Of a DNA stretch of 64,000 nt, positions 38,127 through 47,544 are shown one piece after another. The stretch is taken from contig NZ_LT606949.1 in the NCBI RefSeq assembly GCF_900095215.1, forward strand, positions 302,284 through 366,283, given 5' to 3'. Within the stretch, counting starts at the first letter, position 1, and each line of letters opens with the position of its first letter. The stretch comes from Polynucleobacter necessarius (lineage in GTDB: Bacteria; Pseudomonadota; Gammaproteobacteria; Burkholderiales; Burkholderiaceae). The translations under genes and the position numbers were made by a program. The notes beneath the pieces are model-generated. The model worked only from the letters and a program-made list of their open reading frames with translations, was not told the origin of the DNA and ran no database searches.

Positions 38127-38897
38127 TTAGGCCAATAGTAGAAATACGGTTGGCCTGTTTTGTAATGAAGCGCAGGCGGCTTCATTGGGGTAGCGTTTAC
38201 GCCAGCCTGCAATGGAGAGGGTCGTAATCATTTCCGATGGAAGGCTGAGATCCACGCCAAGACATAGCAAGCTTTGTGGTGCCAAAGAATGGATGCAAGC
38301 CATCAACATCGCAGTGTTGCGATATGGTGTCTCAATCCAAATTTGGGTTTGTTGTAATTTACGAGATTCAATTTCTAGCTGCTTGAGCTTGGCAGTGCGT
38401 TCATGAGTGTCGTGTGGCAAATACCCCTGAAATGCAAAGCGTTGCCCGTTGAGTCCGCTCGCCATTAAGCCCAACAAAATAGAGCTGGGGCCAACAAGTG
38501 GTTTTACTTGAGCGCCAAGCTTATGCGCCGCCAAGACCAGTTCTGCGCCAGGGTCCGCAACGCCCGGTACACCGGCTTCTGACATCAAGCCCATGCCATT
38601 GCCAGCAAGCAAAGGCTTGAGTAAATCAGCAGGTTTTACTGAGTCGCCATATTTTGCATTGCGTGCTGCGCCACGCCATTCGCTCATCTGCATTTCTTGA
38701 ATCGTGCATGCTAATGGTGAAATGGAATCGATTGCTTTCAACAAAGCGCGCGCTGTTTTGGCGTCTTCCACAATCCAGTGTTTAAGTGTGGCTGACTGGG
38801 TAATGGTTTCCGCAGGCAGAACCCATGGCAACTGCTCTATACGACCGTCATCACCCAATGTGTTGGGAACTAAATAGAGTGTGCCTAGTTTTGCCAT
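38127..38897 (-). CDS. SAM-dependent methyltransferase, tetrapyrrole methylase/RsmI-like
   Basis: A 256-residue protein of the tetrapyrrole methylase superfamily, related to RsmI, the 16S rRNA ribose methyltransferase. Motifs: GTLYLVPNTLGDDGRIEQLP at the N-terminus, GLMSEAGVPGVADPGAELVL, and VKPLVGPSSILLGLMASGLN for SAM binding, then FAFQGYLPHD. Because a true RsmI is usually longer (~280 residues) and this subgroup diverges, the exact methylation target is uncertain. The neighbours maf, yceD and rpmF are the standard context. The frame is intact. Confidence 0.82.
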   Translation of the reverse strand: MAKLGTLYLVPNTLGDDGRIEQLPWVLPAETITQSATLKHWIVEDAKTARALLKAIDSISPLACTIQEMQMSEWRGAARNAKYGDSVKPADLLKPLLAGNGMGLMSEAGVPGVADPGAELVLAAHKLGAQVKPLVGPSSILLGLMASGLNGQRFAFQGYLPHDTHERTAKLKQLEIESRKLQQTQIWIETPYRNTAMLMACIHSLAPQSLLCLGVDLSLPSEMITTLSIAGWRKRYPNEAACASLQNRPTVFLLLA

Positions 38898-38934
38898 GAA
38901 CGATTTGCTCTTGATTTTTCTTTTTTTTTAGTTT

Positions 38935-39552
38935 TTATTGCTGAATATTGTTTACTGGAATGAAAAAACCAGCATCGCGTAACAAGCCTGTCAACGCAAT
39001 GAGTGGCAAGCCTATAAGTGCTGTTGGGTCATCACTCTTAATTGATTCCAGTAGGCTGATGCCTAGGCCTTCAGATTTGGCGCTGCCTGCACAGTCATAA
39101 GACTCTTCTGCTAATAAGTAATTTTCTAAAACATCATCCGAGAGTTTGCGAAAAGTCACTTCGGTCGGAACGCACAGAGTTGTTTGGATCTCACATTTCA
39201 TCAAACACAAGGCAGTTTGGAAGGTGACTGTTTGGCCACGCATGAGTTGCAATTGCGCTAAGGCGCTTTCAAAGTTGCCGGGTTTACCAATCGCTGCGCC
39301 ACAAAGATCGGCGACCTGATCGGAGCCAATTACCCAAGCATCCGGATGTTCTTTAGCAACCGCAGCTGCTTTTGCATGGGCAAGGCGTAATGCTAAGTCC
39401 AATGTGCTTTCTCCGGTGAGCGGGGTCTCAGCCACCTTTGGGGAGATGACCTCGAATGGAATGCGCAGCCTTTCCAAAAGTTCGCGTCGATATTTCGATG
39501 TAGATGCCAGAATTAACTGTGGGATGGAGGAGTTATTTTTAGAAATACTCAT
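38935..39552 (-). CDS. Maf-family nucleotide pyrophosphatase (YceF type)
   Basis: Maf proteins hydrolyse non-canonical nucleoside triphosphates; the YceF subgroup prefers m7GTP. The start at 39552 (MSISKNNSSIPQLILAS) fits better than the upstream ATG at 39570. Signatures: LASTSKYRRELLERL, VIGSDQVADLCGAAIGKPG with the catalytic Asp, and SYDCAGSAKSEGLGISLLES. It lies divergent from yceD, a usual arrangement. The frame is intact. Confidence 0.85.
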   Translation of the reverse strand: MSISKNNSSIPQLILASTSKYRRELLERLRIPFEVISPKVAETPLTGESTLDLALRLAHAKAAAVAKEHPDAWVIGSDQVADLCGAAIGKPGNFESALAQLQLMRGQTVTFQTALCLMKCEIQTTLCVPTEVTFRKLSDDVLENYLLAEESYDCAGSAKSEGLGISLLESIKSDDPTALIGLPLIALTGLLRDAGFFIPVNNIQQ

Positions 39553-39595
39553 TGCTGCATATGCTTTCAAAGTGGCCTTGATTTAGACTGATGCC

Positions 39596-40171
39596 ATGAA
39601 TCGTAATCAAGTTTTACCTCAAGTCCAGTTATCGTCCAAGCCAAGCGCTTTGAAGCGGGTCGACTTTTGCGTCCCTCAATCCTACAAAGGCTCTGGTTTT
39701 TGGGGTATTTCAGAGCTTCCCAGGCTAGCTAAAGAGGCGTCCACTGTTGTAGCTGGGGATGGTTTTAACTGGGCATTAGAGACCCATTTTGAGGATTCTC
39801 CTGGTAGCGAGCCCCATCAGGCGATGGATTGGGGTTTTCAGGGATGGCTTCATCTGATTTGTCAGCGCTGTTTGCAAGATTGCGCTGTTGATTTGACTGA
39901 AAAACGCCGGTTTATTCTGGTGGCCACCGAGGAGGAGGCTGACGCCTATCCGCCAGAGGATGAGGAGCAAGAGCCTTTAGTGGTTAGTCAGCATTTCAAC
40001 CTCCTGGAAACCATTGAGGATGAGGTTTTGCTGTCCTTACCTCTCATTCCAAAACATCCAGAAGGGTTTTGCGAGTCTTATGCCTCTGTTTTTGGGGAGG
40101 GGGCTGATGAAGGGGGCTCAGATGAGCGAGAAAATCCCTTTAACGTATTGAAAAATATGAAGAAAAACTGA
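39596..40171 (+). CDS. yceD: YceD (DUF177), large-subunit rRNA accumulation protein
   Basis: A 191-residue DUF177 protein, a family genetically tied to 23S rRNA accumulation and almost always next to rpmF. The conserved Cys cluster is LICQRCLQDCAVDLTEKRRF, and ETIEDEVLLSLPLIPKH is the acidic C-terminal motif. rpmF starts 105 bases downstream. The frame is intact. Confidence 0.85.
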   Translation: MNRNQVLPQVQLSSKPSALKRVDFCVPQSYKGSGFWGISELPRLAKEASTVVAGDGFNWALETHFEDSPGSEPHQAMDWGFQGWLHLICQRCLQDCAVDLTEKRRFILVATEEEADAYPPEDEEQEPLVVSQHFNLLETIEDEVLLSLPLIPKHPEGFCESYASVFGEGADEGGSDERENPFNVLKNMKKN

Positions 40172-40276
40172 AATCATGGGTTTTGATATAGCTGTTGTTT
40201 TGCGTGAGCTTTGTCGATACATCAAGCATTTAGACGCTTTTCCATGCTAGAATGTCGCCTTGCTTAGGAGTTCAAT

Positions 40277-40456
40277 ATGGCCGTTCAACAAAACAAAAAA
40301 TCACCTTCCAAACGTGGTATGCATCGTGCGCACGAATTTTTGACAGCACCTGCTACGGCTGTTGAAGCCACAACTGGTGAGGCTCATTTGCGCCATCACA
40401 TTTCACCTAACGGCTACTATCGTGGTCGTAAAGTTGTTAAAACTAAAAACGACTAA
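40277..40456 (+). CDS. rpmF: 50S ribosomal protein L32
   Basis: A 59-residue L32: [20 protein letters not shown], then a [20 protein letters not shown] block and a basic end. Length and sequence are typical. A TAGGAG site lies ten bases upstream of the ATG, and a TAGAAT box near 40249 could be its -10 element. A strong terminator follows at 40479, although yceD-rpmF-plsX are often one operon. Confidence 0.95.
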   Translation: MAVQQNKKSPSKRGMHRAHEFLTAPATAVEATTGEAHLRHHISPNGYYRGRKVVKTKND

Positions 40457-40478
40457 TTTTTTAGTCTAAACAGATAGA

Positions 40479-40504
40479 AGCGGCTCAGTTAAAGCCGCTT
40501 TTTT
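40479..40504 (+). terminator. Terminator between rpmF and plsX
   Basis: AGCGGCT (40479-40485), seven-base loop, AGCCGCT (40493-40499), then T5. It separates L32 from the lipid-synthesis operon. Confidence 0.8.
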
Positions 40505-40538
40505 CTTAGATAAATCACTTGCAGCAATCAATGAGTTT

Positions 40539-41552
40539 ATGAGCGTTACTCTTGCTATTGATGCCATGGGCGGAGATCATGGGGTCGTCGTGACGGTTCC
40601 TGCTGCCTGCGATTTTCTGGAGAAGCATTCTGATGTGAATATCATCCTGGTTGGTGATCCTGATTTAATCAAGCAAGTCTTGAGTAAATCTCCCAAAGCT
40701 CCCATGGAGCGCATTCAAATTATTTCCGCTAGTGAAGTTGTCTTGATGGATGATCCGATTGAGATTGCTTTGCGTCGCAAAAAAGATTCATCTATGCGTG
40801 TTGCCATCATGCAAGTGAAAGAAGGTGTCGCCGATGCGGTGATCTCTTCTGGCAATACCGGCGCGCTCATGGCGATCTCCCGTTACATCCTGAAAACGCT
40901 TGAAGGCATTGACCGTCCTGCCATTGCTACCGCCATCCCTAATGAATTAGGGCTTGGTACAACCATGTTGGATCTGGGTGCTAATGCGGATTGTGAGCCA
41001 ATGCACTTAGTTCAGTTTGCGCAAATGGCGAACGTGATGGTGCAGGTGGTTGATGGCAAACAGAATCCTTCGATTGGTCTTCTCAATATTGGCGAAGAAG
41101 TGATTAAGGGTAATGAAGTGGTTAAACAAACCAGCGAGTTACTACGTCAAACCTCTTTAAATTTTTACGGCAACGTAGAAGGTAATGACATCTTCAAGGG
41201 CACTACTGATGTTGTGGTGTGCGATGGCTTTGTTGGTAATGTGGTCTTAAAGGCCAGTGAAGGCTTGGCGAAGATGATGAGTGGGCTCATTCGCGAAGAA
41301 TTTAATCGCTCATGGCTAACTAAATTGATGGCGATGTGCGCTATGGTGTCCTTATTAACGGTGAAAAAACGTGTTGATCATCGCCGTTATAACGGTGCGG
41401 TATTGTTAGGGTTGCGCGGCTGCGTCATTAAGAGCCATGGTTCGGCAGACAGTTATGCCTTTGGCTTTGCATTGGATCGCGCTTATGAAGCGGCTAAAAA
41501 TCGCATGGTAGAGCGTATTGCCGCAGCCTTTGTGGTGGAGACAAAAGTATGA
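40539..41552 (+). CDS. plsX: Phosphate acyltransferase PlsX
   Basis: A 337-residue PlsX that makes acyl-phosphate from acyl-ACP for phosphatidic acid synthesis. It starts [20 protein letters not shown]. Further family blocks are [34 protein letters not shown] and [19 protein letters not shown]. It overlaps fabH by four bases (ATGA), beginning the plsX-fabH-fabD-fabG-acpP-fabF cluster. The frame is intact. Confidence 0.95.
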   Translation: MSVTLAIDAMGGDHGVVVTVPAACDFLEKHSDVNIILVGDPDLIKQVLSKSPKAPMERIQIISASEVVLMDDPIEIALRRKKDSSMRVAIMQVKEGVADAVISSGNTGALMAISRYILKTLEGIDRPAIATAIPNELGLGTTMLDLGANADCEPMHLVQFAQMANVMVQVVDGKQNPSIGLLNIGEEVIKGNEVVKQTSELLRQTSLNFYGNVEGNDIFKGTTDVVVCDGFVGNVVLKASEGLAKMMSGLIREEFNRSWLTKLMAMCAMVSLLTVKKRVDHRRYNGAVLLGLRGCVIKSHGSADSYAFGFALDRAYEAAKNRMVERIAAAFVVETKV

Positions 41553-42535
41553 GTATCTTTGCAAAAGTAGCTGGTACAGGAAGTTATCTGCCTGAACTGC
41601 GATTAACAAATCAGGATTTAGTGGGGCGCCTCGCTAAAACTGGCTTAGAAACAAGTGATGAATGGATTAAAACGCGTAGTGGCATTTCCGCACGTCACTT
41701 TGCGGCTGAGAATGAGTTAACTAGCGATTTGGCGGTAAAGGCTGCGCAAGCCGCTCTAGCTAGTGCTGGCATGACCTCCGAAGATCTAGATCTGATTATT
41801 TTGGCGACTTCTACGCCAGATCATTTGGGTGGTTTTCCGAGTACCGCTTGCGTGGTGGAAGATAAATTGGGTGCGCATACTTCTTGCGCTGCATTTGATG
41901 TGCAAGCGGTTTGTGCTGGCTTCACTTACGCACTTGCTATTGCGGACGCTTTTATTCGTTCCGCAACATACAAAAAAGTACTGGTGATTGGCGCTGAAAC
42001 ATTCTCACGCATTTTGAATTTTCAAGATCGTGGCACTTGTGTTTTATTTGGTGATGGCGCAGGAGCGGTCGTACTTGAGGCTTCAACAGAGGCGGGCATT
42101 CTGTCTACCGCTTTGCATGCCGATGGTAGTCAACGCGATATTTTGTGTGTTCCTGGGCGCGCTGGCAATGGCGCAGTACACGGTTCACCATTTATGACAA
42201 TGGATGGGCAAGCGGTATTCAAATTGGCTGTGAAGGTCTTAGAACAAGTCGCCCATGAGGCGCTTGAAAAGGCCAATCTCAAGCCTGAACAAATTGACTG
42301 GTTAGTACCTCATCAAGCGAATATTCGCATCATGGAGGGCACTGCCAAGAAGATGGGCATGTCGATGGACAAGGTGATTGTTACCGTGCATGAGCATGGC
42401 AATACTTCAGCCGCATCGATTCCGCTGGCATTAGATTCTGGTGTGCGCGCTGGACAGATCCAGCGCGGTCAACATCTTTTATTAGAAGGTGTTGGGGGTG
42501 GCTTTGCTTGGGGTGCGGTTGCCATTAAATATTAA
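41549..42535 (+). CDS. fabH: 3-oxoacyl-ACP synthase III
   Basis: A 328-residue KASIII that starts fatty-acid chains from acetyl-CoA and malonyl-ACP. The catalytic residues are present: Cys in [20 protein letters not shown], His in [15 protein letters not shown] and Asn in [14 protein letters not shown]. The N-terminal [16 protein letters not shown] is typical. The frame is intact. Confidence 0.95.
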   Translation: MSIFAKVAGTGSYLPELRLTNQDLVGRLAKTGLETSDEWIKTRSGISARHFAAENELTSDLAVKAAQAALASAGMTSEDLDLIILATSTPDHLGGFPSTACVVEDKLGAHTSCAAFDVQAVCAGFTYALAIADAFIRSATYKKVLVIGAETFSRILNFQDRGTCVLFGDGAGAVVLEASTEAGILSTALHADGSQRDILCVPGRAGNGAVHGSPFMTMDGQAVFKLAVKVLEQVAHEALEKANLKPEQIDWLVPHQANIRIMEGTAKKMGMSMDKVIVTVHEHGNTSAASIPLALDSGVRAGQIQRGQHLLLEGVGGGFAWGAVAIKY

Positions 42536-42593
42536 GAACAGTTCATTTTTATTTATCTTCCTCTTTAATTTCTTTCGTTAGCGAACTCATCAC

Positions 42594-43529
42594 ATGACAT
42601 TTGCATTCGTATTCCCAGGTCAAGGTTCTCAATCCGTTGGTATGCTCAATTCGATTGCTGAGCGCCCAGAAGTACGTGCAACATTACAAGAGGCTTCAGA
42701 GGCTTTAGGCGAGGATGTTGCAAAGCTGATCGCCGAAGGTCCTGCTGAAGCATTGTCTTTAACAACCAACACGCAGCCAGTGATGTTGACTGCTGGCGTG
42801 GCTTTCTATCGAGCCTGGTTGGCTGCTGGCGGTCCTGCGCCTAAAGTTATGGCTGGACATAGCCTGGGCGAATACTCTGCCTTAGTTGCTGCTGGTGTCA
42901 TTTCTTTTAAAGATGCTGTGTCTTTAGTGCGTTTTCGTGCAGAAGCGATGCAAAGCGCCGTGCCAGTTGGTACGGGCGGTATGGCTGTTATTTTGGGTTT
43001 GGGTGACGAAACTGTTATTCAAGTATGCGCAGAAGCAAGTGCTGCTTCTGGTGGTGTAGTGGAGGCGGTCAATTTCAATGCGCCTGGACAAGTGGTGATT
43101 GCGGGTGCGAGTGATGCTGTAACTAAAGCTTGTGAATTATTAAAAGCGGCCGGTGCAAAACGCGCCTTGCCATTGCCAGTATCTGCCCCATTCCATTCTT
43201 CTTTATTGCAGCCTGCATCTGAAAAGCTTCAAGGCTATTTGGCGAATATCGAATTTAAAGCCCCAACTATTCCCGTGATCAATAACGTAGATGTAGCTAT
43301 CTTGCATGATCCGATTGCCATCAAAGATGCTTTGGTGCGTCAAGCTGCTAAGTCTGTACGTTGGCAAGAAACGATTCAAGCGATGGCGGGACAAGGTATC
43401 ACTCAAGTCGTCGAGTGTGGTCCTGGCAAGGTATTGGCAGGTCTGACTAAACGCATTAATGATCAAGTGACTGGTGTGCCAGTCTTTGATGAGGCTAGCC
43501 TGAATGAAGTGTGGGCAAGTTTGAAATAA
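42594..43529 (+). CDS. fabD: Malonyl-CoA-ACP transacylase
   Basis: A 311-residue FabD loading malonyl onto ACP. The N-terminal motif is FVFPGQGSQSVGML and the nucleophile motif VMAGHSLGEYSALVAAGV. The Arg-binding block is VRFRAEAMQSAVPVGTGGM and the His motif LPVSAPFHSSLLQPA. It sits in the standard fab order. The frame is intact. Confidence 0.95.
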   Translation: MTFAFVFPGQGSQSVGMLNSIAERPEVRATLQEASEALGEDVAKLIAEGPAEALSLTTNTQPVMLTAGVAFYRAWLAAGGPAPKVMAGHSLGEYSALVAAGVISFKDAVSLVRFRAEAMQSAVPVGTGGMAVILGLGDETVIQVCAEASAASGGVVEAVNFNAPGQVVIAGASDAVTKACELLKAAGAKRALPLPVSAPFHSSLLQPASEKLQGYLANIEFKAPTIPVINNVDVAILHDPIAIKDALVRQAAKSVRWQETIQAMAGQGITQVVECGPGKVLAGLTKRINDQVTGVPVFDEASLNEVWASLK

Positions 43530-43555
43530 AACAACTGATATAGCGGAAGACAAAT

Positions 43556-44299
43556 ATGAATCTCGACTTAAGCGGACAAATTGCCTTAGTAACCGGCGCC
43601 TCACGCGGCATTGGCCAGGCAATTGCGGATGAGTTAGTAAAGTGTGGCGCCAAGGTGATTGGCACTGCTACTTCAGAGAGTGGAGCCCAGGCCATTGACG
43701 AGCGTTTAAAAGCTTCGGGTGGTGTCGGCAAGGTCCTGAATGTTACCGCGCCAAATGCTTGTGAAGAAATCATTGATTTGATCTTCAAAGAATATGGCGG
43801 CATCAACATATTGGTAAATAACGCAGGCATCACTCGTGATAACTTGGCGATGCGCATGAAGTCAGATGAGTGGACTGATGTGATCGACACCAATCTCAGC
43901 TCAGTTTTCCGCCTTTCTCAAGCGGTGATGCGCCCGATGATGAAGGCTCGTGGCGGTCGCATTATCAATATCACCTCTATTGTTGGTCACATGGGTAATC
44001 CCGGTCAGGCAAACTACGCTGCCGCAAAAGCGGGTGTTTCTGGGATGACTCGTGCGTTGGCCCGTGAAATTGGCAGTCGCAATATCACCGTGAATTGCGT
44101 AGCCCCTGGATTTATTGATACCGATATGACCCGCGCTTTGAGCGAAGAGCAGCAAAATGCCCTAAAAGTGAACATTCCTTTGGCTCGATTGGGTAGCCCC
44201 GAGGATGTGGCTCAGGCAGTAGCATTTTTGGCCTCTCCGGCGGCTGGCTATATTACGGGTAATACCCTACATATCAATGGCGGACTCTATTTAGCATAA
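43556..44299 (+). CDS. fabG: 3-oxoacyl-ACP reductase
   Basis: A 247-residue SDR reducing 3-ketoacyl-ACP with NADPH. The glycine motif is VTGASRGIGQAIADELV and the NNAG motif ILVNNAGITRDNLAMRM. The catalytic Ser is in NITSIVGHMGNPG and the Tyr/Lys in NYAAAKAGVSGMTRAL. The C-terminal ITGNTLHINGGLYLA is typical. The intact YxxxK contrasts with the mutated SDR at 4.7-5.4 kb. Confidence 0.95.
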   Translation: MNLDLSGQIALVTGASRGIGQAIADELVKCGAKVIGTATSESGAQAIDERLKASGGVGKVLNVTAPNACEEIIDLIFKEYGGINILVNNAGITRDNLAMRMKSDEWTDVIDTNLSSVFRLSQAVMRPMMKARGGRIINITSIVGHMGNPGQANYAAAKAGVSGMTRALAREIGSRNITVNCVAPGFIDTDMTRALSEEQQNALKVNIPLARLGSPEDVAQAVAFLASPAAGYITGNTLHINGGLYLA

Positions 44300-44400
44300 C
44301 GGCAAAGCAAGGATTTGGTCATTTTTAGGCGAATTTGCTAATTCGGTCCGCCAAGCTGATAAAATTCTTTGCATCGTTTTTACAACCCGTGGGGAAATTA

Positions 44401-44640
44401 ATGGACAACATCGAACAACGCGTTAAGAAAATCGTCGCTGAGCAATTGGGCGTCGCAGAAGGAGATATCAAGAATGAATCTTCTTTCGTGAACGACCTGG
44501 GCGCTGACTCTCTTGACACTGTTGAGCTGGTTATGGCTTTGGAAGATGAATTCGGCATTGAAATTCCTGATGAGGAAGCTGAAAAGATCACCACAGTTCA
44601 GCTCGCGATCGACTTCGCTAAATCAAAAGCTCAGGGTTAA
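44401..44640 (+). CDS. acpP: Acyl carrier protein
   Basis: A 79-residue acidic ACP. The phosphopantetheine attachment Ser is in [19 protein letters not shown], with helix [20 protein letters not shown]. The carrier protein synthase that activates it (acpS) is at 53.4 kb in this window. A GGGGAAATTA stretch precedes the ATG. Confidence 0.96.
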   Translation: MDNIEQRVKKIVAEQLGVAEGDIKNESSFVNDLGADSLDTVELVMALEDEFGIEIPDEEAEKITTVQLAIDFAKSKAQG

Positions 44641-44661
44641 TTCCCTAGCCTAGGTATTACT

Positions 44662-45909
44662 GTGTCAGCATCAAACGGCCGACGCCGGGTAGTGGTCACC
44701 GGCCTTGGCCTCATCTCACCTGTTGGTAATTCAGTTGACGTAGCTTGGTCTAATTTGCTTGCGGGCAAATCAGGCATTGCTACGATCACAAAGTTTGACC
44801 ACACTCCGCTTAGCGTTCATTTCGCTGGAGAGGTGAAAGATTTCAATGTCGAAGAATATGTTTCCGCTAAAGAAGCGCGCCATATGGATACCTTTATCCA
44901 TTACGGTATCGCTGCTGGCACGCAAGCGATTCGCGACAGCGGTTTAGAAATTACCGAACAAAACGCAGAACGCATTGGCGTGATGGTTGGCTGCGGCATT
45001 GGCGGCCTGCCAATGATTGAGGAAACAGGCGCTGAGCTATTGGCTCGCGGCCCTCGTCGCATCTCACCATTCTTCGTTCCTGGTTCCATCATCAACATGA
45101 TCTCTGGTCACCTCAGTATTTTGTTTGGTCTTAAGGGCCCAAACGTGGCTGCGGTGACTGCATGTACTACTGGTTTGCACAGCATTGGTTTAGCAGCGCG
45201 TTTAATTCAGTACGGTGATGCGGATGTGATGGTTGCCGGCGGTGCTGAGTCCACAATTTCTGCATTAGGTGTTGGCGGCTTTGCTTCTGCAAGAGCGCTT
45301 TCTACTCGCAATGATGATCCTGCAACTGCTTCACGCCCTTGGGATAAAGACCGTGATGGTTTTGTGCTGGGCGAAGGTGCTGGTGTTGTAGTGCTTGAAG
45401 AATACGAGTATGCTAAAGCGCGTGGCGCAAAAATTCATTGTGAGTTGCTAGGCTTTGGTATGAGTGGTGATGCGTATCACATGACCGCTCCCAATATGGA
45501 TGGCCCACGTCGTTGCATGGTGAATGCGATGCGCGATGCCAAGCTCAACCCAGATCAAATCCAGTATTTGAATGCTCACGGTACGTCTACGCCGCTAGGC
45601 GATAAGAATGAAACCGAAGCTATTAAAGCTGCTTTGGGCGATCATGCTAAGAAAGCTTTAATTAACTCCACCAAGTCGATGACTGGCCACCTTTTGGGTG
45701 GTGCTGGCGGCTTGGAGTCTGTATTTACTATTCTGGCTTTACACAACCAGAAATCGCCACCTACTATCAACATCTTCAATCAAGACCCTGAGTGTGATTT
45801 GGACTACTGTGCCAATACCGCTAGGGATGTGAAGATTGATCATGCAGTCAAAAACAATTTTGGCTTTGGGGGTACTAACGGTACCTTGATTTTTGGCAAA
45901 CTGACCTAA
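44662..45909 (+). CDS. fabF: 3-oxoacyl-ACP synthase II
   Basis: A 415-residue KASII elongating acyl chains. The start is GTG 44662 ([20 protein letters not shown]). The catalytic triad is Cys in [19 protein letters not shown], His in [19 protein letters not shown] and His in [18 protein letters not shown]. The frame is intact. It ends the fab cluster. Only 50 bases separate it from mucD, where relatives carry rpoE, rseA and mucB. Confidence 0.95.
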   Translation: MSASNGRRRVVVTGLGLISPVGNSVDVAWSNLLAGKSGIATITKFDHTPLSVHFAGEVKDFNVEEYVSAKEARHMDTFIHYGIAAGTQAIRDSGLEITEQNAERIGVMVGCGIGGLPMIEETGAELLARGPRRISPFFVPGSIINMISGHLSILFGLKGPNVAAVTACTTGLHSIGLAARLIQYGDADVMVAGGAESTISALGVGGFASARALSTRNDDPATASRPWDKDRDGFVLGEGAGVVVLEEYEYAKARGAKIHCELLGFGMSGDAYHMTAPNMDGPRRCMVNAMRDAKLNPDQIQYLNAHGTSTPLGDKNETEAIKAALGDHAKKALINSTKSMTGHLLGGAGGLESVFTILALHNQKSPPTINIFNQDPECDLDYCANTARDVKIDHAVKNNFGFGGTNGTLIFGKLT

Positions 45910-45959
45910 TATTCTTCATATCTTCATCGTTGGTTTTCACCAAGTAGGTCTATAGCATT

Positions 45960-47408
45960 ATGAAAAAGTACTTAATTGCGCTCTTGGCCATTTTTAGTCT
46001 TGGGCAAGTTGCGTTTATTCCATCACCCCTTGCGCAAAATCCGGGAGTCACGATTCCAGACTTTGCCGATTTGGTTGAGCGCTCTAGTCCTGCTGTTGTC
46101 AATATTTGTACTACTGAAAAAGTTGTAGTGCAGCAGGCTCAAGGTGGCATTCCCGGTATGCCTGAGGATCAAGCTGAATTTTTCCGTCGTTTCTTCGGTG
46201 TACCTATTCCTGGGATTCCGAATGCTCCTAAGCAAGCGCAACCCAATCCAGGTAAGCCACAAGAAGCGGATCGCGGTGTTGGCTCCGGTTTCATTATTGA
46301 TTCCAATGGATTGATTTTGACCAACGCACACGTAGTTGAAGGCGCCACTACCATCTATGTCACCTTAACGGATAAACGTGAGTTCAAGGCAAAGTTGCTC
46401 GGCATGGATAAGCGCACCGATGTCGCAGTGGTGAAAATTGAGGCGCGTGATTTGCCAAAACTACCTTTGGGTGATTCTTCTAAAGTGCGCGTAGGCGAAT
46501 GGGTTCTGGCAATTGGCTCCCCGTTTGGTCTTGAAAATACGGTCACTGCCGGCATTGTCTCTGCCAAGAGTCGTGACACTGGCGACTATTTGCCTTTTAT
46601 TCAAACTGACGTTGCAGTCAATCCAGGCAATTCTGGTGGCCCACTCTTAAATACTGCGGGCCAGGTGATTGGCATGAATTCGCAAATCTTTAGTCGCTCC
46701 GGCGGCTACATGGGTATTTCATTTGCCATTCCGATTGATGAGGCGATGCGTGTTGCGGATCAATTGCGTACTAATGGCAAGATGACTCGGGGTCGTATTG
46801 GTGTTACCTTGGGTGAGATGACCAAAGAAGTGGCTGAGAGTTTGGGTTTGGGTAAACCTCGTGGCGCTTATGTTCGCAATGTAGAGCCAGGTGGTCCAGC
46901 GGCTGCTGGCGGCATTGCGGCGGGCGATGTGATTCTCAGTTTTAATGGACGCGACATTGCCAAATTAACCGATTTACCTCGAGTGGTTGGCGAAACCAAG
47001 CCGGGCACTTCGGTGTCGATGCAAGTTTGGCGCAAGGGTGGAACTCGCGAGTTGACCGTCACCGTCACAGATACCGATTCTGCTCAAGCAGCCAATAAGA
47101 AGCCTGAGACGCCCGCCACAAATGGCAATAGTGCCAATACGCTCGGGGTGATTGTCGGTGAGCTCTCGGATGCTAAAAAGAAGGCTCTGAATATCAAGGG
47201 CGGGTTAGAGGTCACCGGTCTGGGGGATGGTCCCTTGGCTAGAGCCGGAATCCGGCCTGGAGACGTCATTATTCGGGTAGCGGATGCGGATATTACGGGC
47301 GTTAAGCAGTTTGAGTCCTTGGTGAAGGGGTTGGACGCCAGCAAGGCAGTGCCAGTCTTTATTCGCCGAACTGACAGCACTTTAGTGGTCCCCGTAAGAC
47401 CTAAATAA
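45960..47408 (+). CDS. mucD: Periplasmic serine protease MucD/DegQ
   Basis: A 482-residue HtrA-family protease for envelope quality control. It has a signal peptide (YLIALLAIFSLGQVAFIPSP). The triad is His in LILTNAHVVEGAT, Asp in MDKRTDVAVVKIEA and Ser in AVNPGNSGGPLLNTAG. Two PDZ domains follow (residues ~285-370, GRIGVTLGEM, and ~390-480, GPLARAGIRPGDVIIRV). In beta-proteobacteria it normally closes the rpoE operon. Here the sigma factor and its regulators are absent upstream. The frame is intact. Confidence 0.92.
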   Translation: MKKYLIALLAIFSLGQVAFIPSPLAQNPGVTIPDFADLVERSSPAVVNICTTEKVVVQQAQGGIPGMPEDQAEFFRRFFGVPIPGIPNAPKQAQPNPGKPQEADRGVGSGFIIDSNGLILTNAHVVEGATTIYVTLTDKREFKAKLLGMDKRTDVAVVKIEARDLPKLPLGDSSKVRVGEWVLAIGSPFGLENTVTAGIVSAKSRDTGDYLPFIQTDVAVNPGNSGGPLLNTAGQVIGMNSQIFSRSGGYMGISFAIPIDEAMRVADQLRTNGKMTRGRIGVTLGEMTKEVAESLGLGKPRGAYVRNVEPGGPAAAGGIAAGDVILSFNGRDIAKLTDLPRVVGETKPGTSVSMQVWRKGGTRELTVTVTDTDSAQAANKKPETPATNGNSANTLGVIVGELSDAKKKALNIKGGLEVTGLGDGPLARAGIRPGDVIIRVADADITGVKQFESLVKGLDASKAVPVFIRRTDSTLVVPVRPK

Positions 47409-47544
47409 CCCTATTTTGGGCTGAAAAATGAGGTTGGACGCTTTTTGGGCGCCACCCATTACAATCCCTTTAAGACGACTTTTTGCAGCGCATCATTGTG
47501 GTGCGTTCTGAAAAGGCGTTTTTTGAATGACCTATTAAGGCGCT

